Source: Enterobacter sp. EA-1
GTDB taxonomy: Bacteria > Pseudomonadota > Gammaproteobacteria > Enterobacterales > Enterobacteriaceae
NCBI GenBank assembly: GCA_002886105.1
Contig: CP025776.1
Span: 5,022,001-5,086,000 of the forward strand
DNA length: 64,000 nt
Direction of reading: 5' to 3'
The notes under the pieces are model-generated. The model did no database searches, was not told the origin of the DNA, and was given only the letters and a program-made list of their open reading frames with translations. The position numbers were made by a program, and so were the translations under genes. Positions 58,747 through 64,000 of the stretch are shown one piece after another; position 1 is the stretch's first letter; the number at the start of each line of letters is the position of its first letter.

Positions 58747-58921
58747 TTACTCCTTCCGATGACGCCGCTGGCGGGGTCCGGCGGCCCGGCCTGACCTCAT
58801 TGCGGGTCATAAGCCGGTTGCGCAGCCACACTTTGCGCCGCGACAACCGCTGTAGTTTAACGAATAACCACACCAGATAACATATAACCGGAAGGGTTAT
58901 AAGCAGGACGGGAAGGCCCAT
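58747..58921 (-). CDS. Small single-helix membrane protein upstream of hemN
   Basis: MGLPVLLITLPVICYLVWLF starts a frame with one membrane helix and a basic tail (VKLQRLSRRKVWLRNRLMTR). As printed the frame continues into hemN to 58694. A TAA at 58747 in the neighbouring frame, just before the hemN ATG, would give about 57 residues with one base error, and I take that as likelier. I do not recognise a named family; the helix plus basic tail and position between yihI and hemN suggest a real small gene. Confidence 0.5.
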
Positions 58922-58930
58922 AGAAAAGGA

Positions 58931-59433
58931 TTAATTGCCGCCTTTCAGCAGACGCATCATATCTTCCTTGCGCTCTTCTTCTTCCTCATCTTCATCATCG
59001 TAAGAGAGACCCAGCTTCTGCATTAGCTCATCAATGCGATCCAGTTTGGCATCCACCCACGCTTGATCTTCCGCGCTCAGGGTTTCGCCCTCTTCCAGAC
59101 GTTCCAGCAGCGCATCCAGAGGCGCTCATCCGTTTCCAGCATCTCCAACTCATCCTGCGGTGAAAGCATAGGTTTCTCGCTCTTAGGTTTGTGGTGCTTT
59201 TTTAACCCACTGGGGTTCGGTAACACCCAGTGGGATCGGTTTTTTTGCTGCCTGTGCGCGGATCTTTTGCGGTTTACCCTTGCCGGAAGACTCAGCACCA
59301 CCGTTCGCGCGGCTGCCAGAAGCATTACCGCGATGCTTTTTTGTCACGTTTGCGATCGCGGCCTTCCTGATTCAATTCTTCACGTGTTTTACGGCGTACT
59401 TTGCCGCGTGGTTGGGTGGACGGTTTTTTCCAT
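58931..59433 (-). CDS. yihI: Der GTPase-activating protein YihI
   Basis: YihI stimulates the ribosome-assembly GTPase Der and delays 50S maturation early in growth; about 168 residues. A very basic, low-complexity N-terminal half ([20 protein letters not shown] and [11 protein letters not shown]) is followed by [38 protein letters not shown], then across a break near 59125 [36 protein letters not shown] and an acidic end MMRLLKGGN. Breaks also lie near 59425, 59340 and 59200. Located beside csrC and hemN as in E. coli. Confidence 0.93.
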
Positions 59434-59497
59434 GATGGTCGTCTTAAGTCGTTTTCTTCAGTATAGAATTGCGGCGGAATCTAGCAGAAGACAAGAG

Positions 59498-59785
59498 AAA
59501 AAAGGCGACAGTGCAAACTGTCGCCTTTTTTCTTGACCCTCAACCCATAATGGGTTCTACATTCCGTGTGCGCTATCAACCAGCCCTGTTTTTCCGTTAG
59601 CGTCGAACATTCCCTGTTGGGGTTCCTTTTTCCTTGTAAACGTCTCCAGACGTTTTGTCCTGTCTTCGCCTCCCCGGCGCTCCTGACCCCTCACTCCTTG
59701 AGTCATCCTTCCTTCTGTAGCCTCCGGCCTGCGAGTTACTTTACCCTTCTGAGCGAAACTGACAAGCAGTTAGATGCCTCAATCC
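59498..59785 (-). ncRNA. csrC: CsrC regulatory RNA
   Basis: The minus strand of the yihI-engB gap has more than ten GGA motifs in about 260 bases (for example AGGCCGGAGGCTACAGAAGG, GTCAGGAGCGCC, AAACGTCTGGAGACGTTT, CAAGGAAAAAGGAACCC), with several placed in hairpin loops, and ends in a strong terminator (AAAAAAGGCGACAGT and complement, then T-tract, 59498-59531). This, and the place and direction, match CsrC, the RNA that sequesters CsrA. The end GGCGACAG...CTGTCGCC is nearly that of E. coli CsrC. The 5' end is approximate. Transcription depends on BarA/UvrY in E. coli. Confidence 0.9.
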
Positions 59786-60003
59786 GATAAATTAGGAAAA
59801 TTCTTTAAAACCAACTCATTGATTTAACATAGTTTACCGGTTTCGGGTTCCTGCAACTTCTCTGAAAGTTCGCATAGCAGGAATAGCCAATCTCTTACAA
59901 CACTTAAGACAACGGCTTACAGGTGTGTTTCTGACGAGAAAAAACAGCCTTTTGCAGCAGTTCAGGTATAATCGCCGCATGCTTTCAGATGGAGACGACC
60001 ATT

Positions 60004-60631
60004 TTGACTAACTGGAATTACCAACAGACGCACTTTGTCACCAGTGCGCCTGATATTCGCCACTTACCCGCCGACACCGGTATCGAAGTGGCTTTTGCTG
60101 GCCGCTCCAATGCAGGAAAATCGAGTGCGCTTAACACGCTGACAAACCAGAGAAACCCGCGCACGTCAAAGACTCCGGGCCGTACGCAACTTATTAACCT
60201 GTTTGAAGTCGCCGACGGCAAACGCCCTCGGTCGACCTGCCGGGTTACGGCTATGCAGAAGTGCCGGAAGAGATGAAAATCAAATGGCAGCGCGCGCTCG
60301 GGGAGTATCTGGAAAAACGCCAGTGCCTGCAGGGTCTGGTGGTGTTAATGGATATTCGCCATCCGTTAAAAGATCTGGATCAGCAGATGATCCAGTGGGC
60401 AGTAGACAGCAATCTTCAGGTGCTGGTGTTGCTCACTAAAGCGGACAAACTTGCCAGCGGTGCGCGCAAAGCGCAGCTCAATATGGTGCGTGAAGCCGTG
60501 CTCGCTTTCCGGTGGAGACGTTCAGGTTGAAGCGTTCTCTTCCCTGGAAAAAACAGGGCGTGGACAAATTGCGTGAAAAGCTGGACACTGGTTTAGCTCG
60601 CTGCCGCCGGTTGGAAGAAAGTAACGAGTAA
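60004..60631 (+). CDS. engB: Ribosome-biogenesis GTPase EngB (YihA)
   Basis: EngB is an essential GTPase for late 50S assembly; about 209 residues. The TTG at 60004 is chosen because GGAGA stands nine bases before it and NYQQTHFV aligns with the known start; an ATG at 59989 lacks such a site. G1 is [15 protein letters not shown]2 region [16 protein letters not shown]3 [16 protein letters not shown] (across a break near 60232), G4 [13 protein letters not shown]. Breaks also lie near 60155, 60510, 60560, 60590 and 60613; after the last the end is PPVEESNE at 60631. Confidence 0.96.
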
Positions 60632-60641
60632 TCCTTCCATC

Positions 60642-60665
60642 ACGCGGCGTCCGCCGCGTTTTTTT
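60642..60665 (+). terminator. engB intrinsic terminator
   Basis: ACGCGGC / GCCGCGT stem with a GTCC loop followed by seven T, 11 bases past the engB stop. Confidence 0.9.
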
Positions 60666-60681
60666 CTTTCTTTGCATTAAT

Positions 60682-60789
60682 AAAAAACGCCCCAGTCATT
60701 ACTGACTGGGGCGGCTAAATATTCAGCCAAATCCGATTACGTGAAGTAAAAGGTCTGAAAGATAGAACATCTTACCTCTGTACCCCTAC
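60682..60789 (-). ncRNA. spf: Spot 42 small RNA
   Basis: The minus strand begins GTAGGGGTACAGAGGTAAGA and continues TGTTCTATCTTTCAGACC, ending in the terminator CGCCCCAGTCA / TGACTGGGGCG with T-tract. This is almost identical to E. coli Spot 42, an Hfq-dependent RNA that represses secondary carbon-source genes such as galK and is itself repressed by cAMP-CRP. One extra G appears in the 5' GGG run compared with my memory of E. coli. It lies between engB and polA as expected. The three unstructured target-pairing regions look unchanged. Confidence 0.96.
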
Positions 60790-60935
60790 GCAAATAACTC
60801 TACTCCCTTTTGGATCCGGACAAAGCACTTTTTGTAATTTCTTTTCAATTTTTACATAGGGAATTCTAATGATCATCACAAAACTCCCGGTCATTTGTTG
60901 CTTTACTTACAAAAAGAACCTTATCCGCCGCGGAC

Positions 60936-63722
60936 TTAGTGCGCTTGATCCCAGTTTTGCCCGCTCCCGACTTCCACCAGCAACGGCACATCAAGCGTCG
61001 TACTGCTCTCCATCAGTTCATGGATCTTTTCGACACTGCTTCAAGATCGTCTTTGTGCACCTCAAACACCAGTTCATCGTGAACCTGCATGATCATACGA
61101 ACGCGAGGTTTTTCACTTTGCAACCATGCGTCTACCGCAATCATCGCGCGCTTAATAATATCCGCCGCCGTACCCTGCATCGGTGCGTTGATTGCCGCAC
61201 GTTCTGCTCCGGCTCGTCTGGCCGCATTACTGGATTTGATATCCGGCAGATAAAGTCGGCGCCCTTCGAGAGTTTCGACATAACCGCGCTCTTTCGCCTG
61301 CGCACGCGTGCGTTCCATATAATCCAGCACGCCCGGATAGCGCTCAAAGTAGAGATCCATATACTTCTGCGACTCTTTGCGCGGAATATTGAGCTGGCGT
61401 GATAAACCAAACGCGCTCATACCGTAGATCAGACCAAAGTTAATGGCCTTGGCGCTACGACGCTGCTCATTGCTGACGCTTTCGAGCGGCAGGCCAAACA
61501 CTTCCGCCGCCGTCGCGCGGTGAATATCTTTCCTTCGGCAAATGCCGACAGCAGGCCCTTATCGCGCGACAGGTGAGCCATAATACGCAGCTCAATTTGC
61601 GAGTAGTCCGCAGAGACAATCACATGATCTTTCGGCGCGATAAATGCCTGACGAATACGTCGGCCCTCATCATTGCGCACCGGAATATTTTGCAGGTTGG
61701 GATCGGTTGAAGATAAACGCCCTGTCGCCGTCACCGCCTGATGATACGACGTATGGACGCGCCCGGTTTTCGGGTTAATCATCAACGGTAATTTATCGGT
61801 GTAGGTTGATTTGAGTTTCGCCAACCCACGGTACTCGAGGATCACTTTCGGCAGTGGATAGTCAAGCGCCAGCTCTTCCAGCACCTCTTCCGACGTAGAC
61901 GGTGCGCCGCCCGGTGTTTTCTTCAGCGGTTTAATACCCTGTTTTTCAAAAAGAATAGTTTGTAGCTGCTTAGTGGACGAAAGATTAAAAGGCTCTTCGG
62001 CGATCTCATGGGCTTTTTTTCCAACTCTGCCAGACGCAGGGTCAGCTCTTCCGAGTGCTTATGCAGTACCGCAGGATCGATATTAACCCCGTTGCGTTCG
62101 ATGCGAGAGATCACTGGCACCAGCGGCATTTCAATGTTCTGAAACACGTTAAGCGGCCCGGCGTTTTTTTGCAGTTCCGGCCACATCTTCAGATGCAGTT
62201 GCAAGGTAACGTCAGCATCTTCCGCCGCGTAGCGACCTGCCTGTTCCAGATCGATCTGGTTAAAGGTCAGTTGATTTTTACCTTTGCCGGCAATCTCTTC
62301 AAAGGTGATGGTTTTGTGTTTCAGCCAGCGTTCAGAGAGGCTGTCCATATCATGGCGACCCGCTACGCTATCCAGTGTGTAGGACTCCAGCATGGTATCA
62401 AACACAATACCGCGCAGTTCAATACCGTAATTTTGCAGAACGCCACGATCGTATTTCAGGTTCTGGCCGACTTTAACGGCTTTTTTCATCTTCCGAGTGG
62501 CTTGAGCAGCTCCAGCGCACGTTCACGGGAAATTTGATCCGGCGCATCCAGATAGTCATGCGCCACCGGCACATACGCCGCAACACCGAGGGTTCAGTGG
62601 CAAAGAGAGCCCAACCAAAGTTGGCGCTGATATTGTCCGGTGCTATCGGTTTCGGTATCAAAGGCAAACAGTGGCGCGCTTTTCAGCTTTGCAATCCATT
62701 GTTGCAATGTCTCTTCATCAAGGATAGTGACGTACTTATCCGCAGAGAGCGTCGCTGCCGGGATATCCGCATCGGCGTCTACTGTAATGGTTTCCTGAGG
62801 TTTCGTTGCCGGTTTCGCCCCTTTTGCCTGCAACCACTTACCGGCTTCAACATCGGTAATCCAGCGTTTGAATTCATACTGTTTGAACAACCCAAGCAGC
62901 TCTTCCGCCACGGGCTGCTGCACTTCAAGTTGTTCGCAAGTCAGCTCCAACTCAACATCGGTTTTAATCGTTGCCAACTGATAAGAGAGGTAAGCCACCT
63001 CCTTACTCTGCTCCAGCTTCGCGGCCATGGTTTTCGCACCGCGGAAAGTCAGGCCAGCGATTTTATCCGCCTGCTCATACAACGTATCTAAACCACCAAG
63101 CCCCTGCAGCAGTGCCTGCGCGGTTTTCTCACCGACGCCGTACACCCGGGATGTTGTCCGAAGAGTCGCCCATCAGTGCAAGGAAATCGATAATCAGCTC
63201 CGGTGGAACGCCGTATTTGGTGACCACTTCATCTGGGCCAAGAATGGTGTTGGTCATGGTATTGATCAGAGTGATATTTGGCGTGACCAGTTGCGCCATA
63301 TCTTTATCACCCGTGCTGATCAACACCGGGCGACCCATTTTTTCTGCTTCGCGCGCCAGCGTACCGATCACATCGTCCGCTTCTACGCCGGAAACCGCCA
63401 ACAGCGGTAATCCCATGGCTTTGACCATGGCGTGGAGGGGTTCTATTTGCGCACGCAGATCATCCGGCATCGGCGGGCGATGCGATTTGTAATGTTCAAA
63501 CAGTTCGTCACGGAAGGTTTTTCCTTCGCATCAAACACCACCGCGGCATGTGTCGGCTGGTACTGCAAAATCAGGCTACGCAGCATATTCAGTACGCCAT
63601 ACATCGCCCCTGTGGGTTCGCCCGCGCGCTGTTGGTCAGGGGGGGGAACGCATGATAAGCGCGATAGAGGTAAGACGAACCGTCAACAAGGATAAGGGGA
63701 TTTTCTGGGGATCTGGAACCAT
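60936..63722 (-). CDS. polA: DNA polymerase I
   Basis: PolA fills gaps and removes RNA primers; 928 residues, and the span is exactly 2787 bases. 5' exonuclease: [46 protein letters not shown] and [12 protein letters not shown]. Proofreading domain: [13 protein letters not shown] (across a break), [32 protein letters not shown]. Polymerase: [38 protein letters not shown] (motif A), [20 protein letters not shown] (O-helix) and [12 protein letters not shown] (motif C), ending [10 protein letters not shown]. The start at 63722 (MV..PQ) aligns with E. coli. Breaks lie near 63700, 63640, 63610, 63525, 63150, 62645, 62595, 62500, 62025, 61530 and 61025. Confidence 0.98.
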
Positions 63723-64000
63723 GATGTCCGTGCCTGTTTATCAATTTATGGTCCAAGGATGCCACAGACCGGGGGAAACATGAATTTTTCGCGGTAATTG
63801 CCGGCAAAGATTTCGCGATCGTCGGGATCGCTCGCATATTCAACCTGTGGATAAGTTTGTGCATAGTTTCTTTCAGGCTGGACTTTTGTGTCTTAACTAA
63901 GATCGCAGGATTATACAAAACCTTTTATTTCATATAGTTAAAACAGTGAAAAGGATCCTTATGGCTTTATGATGACAATTTAAGCTATGTGGATATAAGA
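63723..64000. promoter_or_regulatory. polA upstream region with DnaA boxes
   Basis: 278 bases with no supported gene on either strand, AT-rich towards the right edge. TGTGGATAA at 63846-63854 is a perfect DnaA box (TTATCCACA on the coding strand), about 124 bases before the polA ATG; TGTGGATAT at 63988-63996 is one base off. Four GATC sites lie between 63815 and 63960. The polA promoter itself is not resolved by eye. Confidence 0.6.

Noticed and set aside
59566-59790. Plus-strand 74-codon frame in the yihI-engB gap
   Set aside because: It lies opposite CsrC, whose GGA-rich RNA explains the sequence fully.
63589-63918. Upstream extension of PolA beyond 63722
   Set aside because: The E. coli-like start MV..PQ at 63722 gives exactly 928 codons; the upstream part has no homology and overlaps the DnaA box region.
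1-64000. Reading the many broken genes as a decaying genome rich in pseudogenes
   Set aside because: The breaks hit essential genes, leave codon-level homology intact on both sides and cluster in base runs; error is the simpler cause.
63723-64000. A replication origin at the right edge
   Set aside because: Only one perfect DnaA box, no 13-mer array and wrong gene context (polA, not gidA/mioC).
1-64000. CRISPR array, prophage, transposase, integrase, tRNA or defence genes
   Set aside because: Looked for on both strands and at each gene gap; none supported.

Overview
The window is chromosomal DNA of an enterobacterium (Enterobacterales) related to the Enterobacter / Kosakonia / Klebsiella / Citrobacter group. 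Its backbone is the E. coli segment between yiiR-tpiA and polA in the same gene order, read here as yiiR, yiiQ, tpiA, cdh, sbp, pfkA, fieF, cpxPRA, yiiM, kdgT, sodA, rhaTRSBAD-M, fdhD, fdoGHI, fdhE, yiiD, dtd, yihY, yihX, typA, glnALG, yshB, hemN, yihI, csrC, engB, spf, polA. The genus cannot be fixed from the sequence alone.

Sequence quality governs how the window must be read. Almost every gene longer than about 400 bases, including essential ones (tpiA, glnA, polA, engB), is broken by one or more single-base gains or losses, mostly in short runs of one base. Homology continues smoothly in another frame each time. I treat these as errors in an unpolished assembly and give full gene spans. 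Only cpxP, rhaM, azlD, the FidL-like gene and yshB read cleanly end to end.

Layout. 1-10 kb: central metabolism (tpiA, pfkA), sulfate binding (sbp), iron/zinc efflux (fieF) and the Cpx envelope-stress system, with a divergent CpxR box and the CpxQ RNA in the cpxP 3' UTR; a DASS-type anion permease lies between tpiA and cdh. 10.9-12.9 kb: a DapA-family aldolase facing kdgT, each with a KdgR-like operator, probably a 2-keto-3-deoxygluconate uptake and cleavage pair. 13-27 kb: sodA and a large L-rhamnose region with a proton symporter (rhaT), two AraC-type activators, rhaBAD, a complete rhamnose-type ABC importer, a lactaldehyde reductase and the rhaM mutarotase. 27-33 kb: a chaperone-usher fimbrial operon with two chaperones. 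33-35 kb: an XRE-cupin regulator divergent from azlCD, and a small DUF1471 protein. 35-42 kb: formate dehydrogenase-O with its selenocysteine codon and its maturation genes. 42-46 kb: an esterase, an NTF2-like protein, yiiD, dtd, yihY, yihX. 46-51 kb: a ToxR-type regulator and FidL-like protein divergent from a large autotransporter, resembling the marT-fidL-misL module of Salmonella SPI-3. 51-64 kb: typA, the nitrogen-control operon glnALG with sigma-54 promoter and NtrC sites, hemN, yihI, the regulatory RNAs CsrC and Spot 42, engB and polA.

The accessory parts (aldolase, rhamnose importer, fimbriae, AzlCD, esterase, autotransporter module) sit at fixed junctions between backbone genes. The autotransporter and fimbrial promoters lie in markedly AT-rich DNA, which suggests horizontal gain. 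I found no insertion sequence, integrase, tRNA, rRNA, CRISPR array or defence island.
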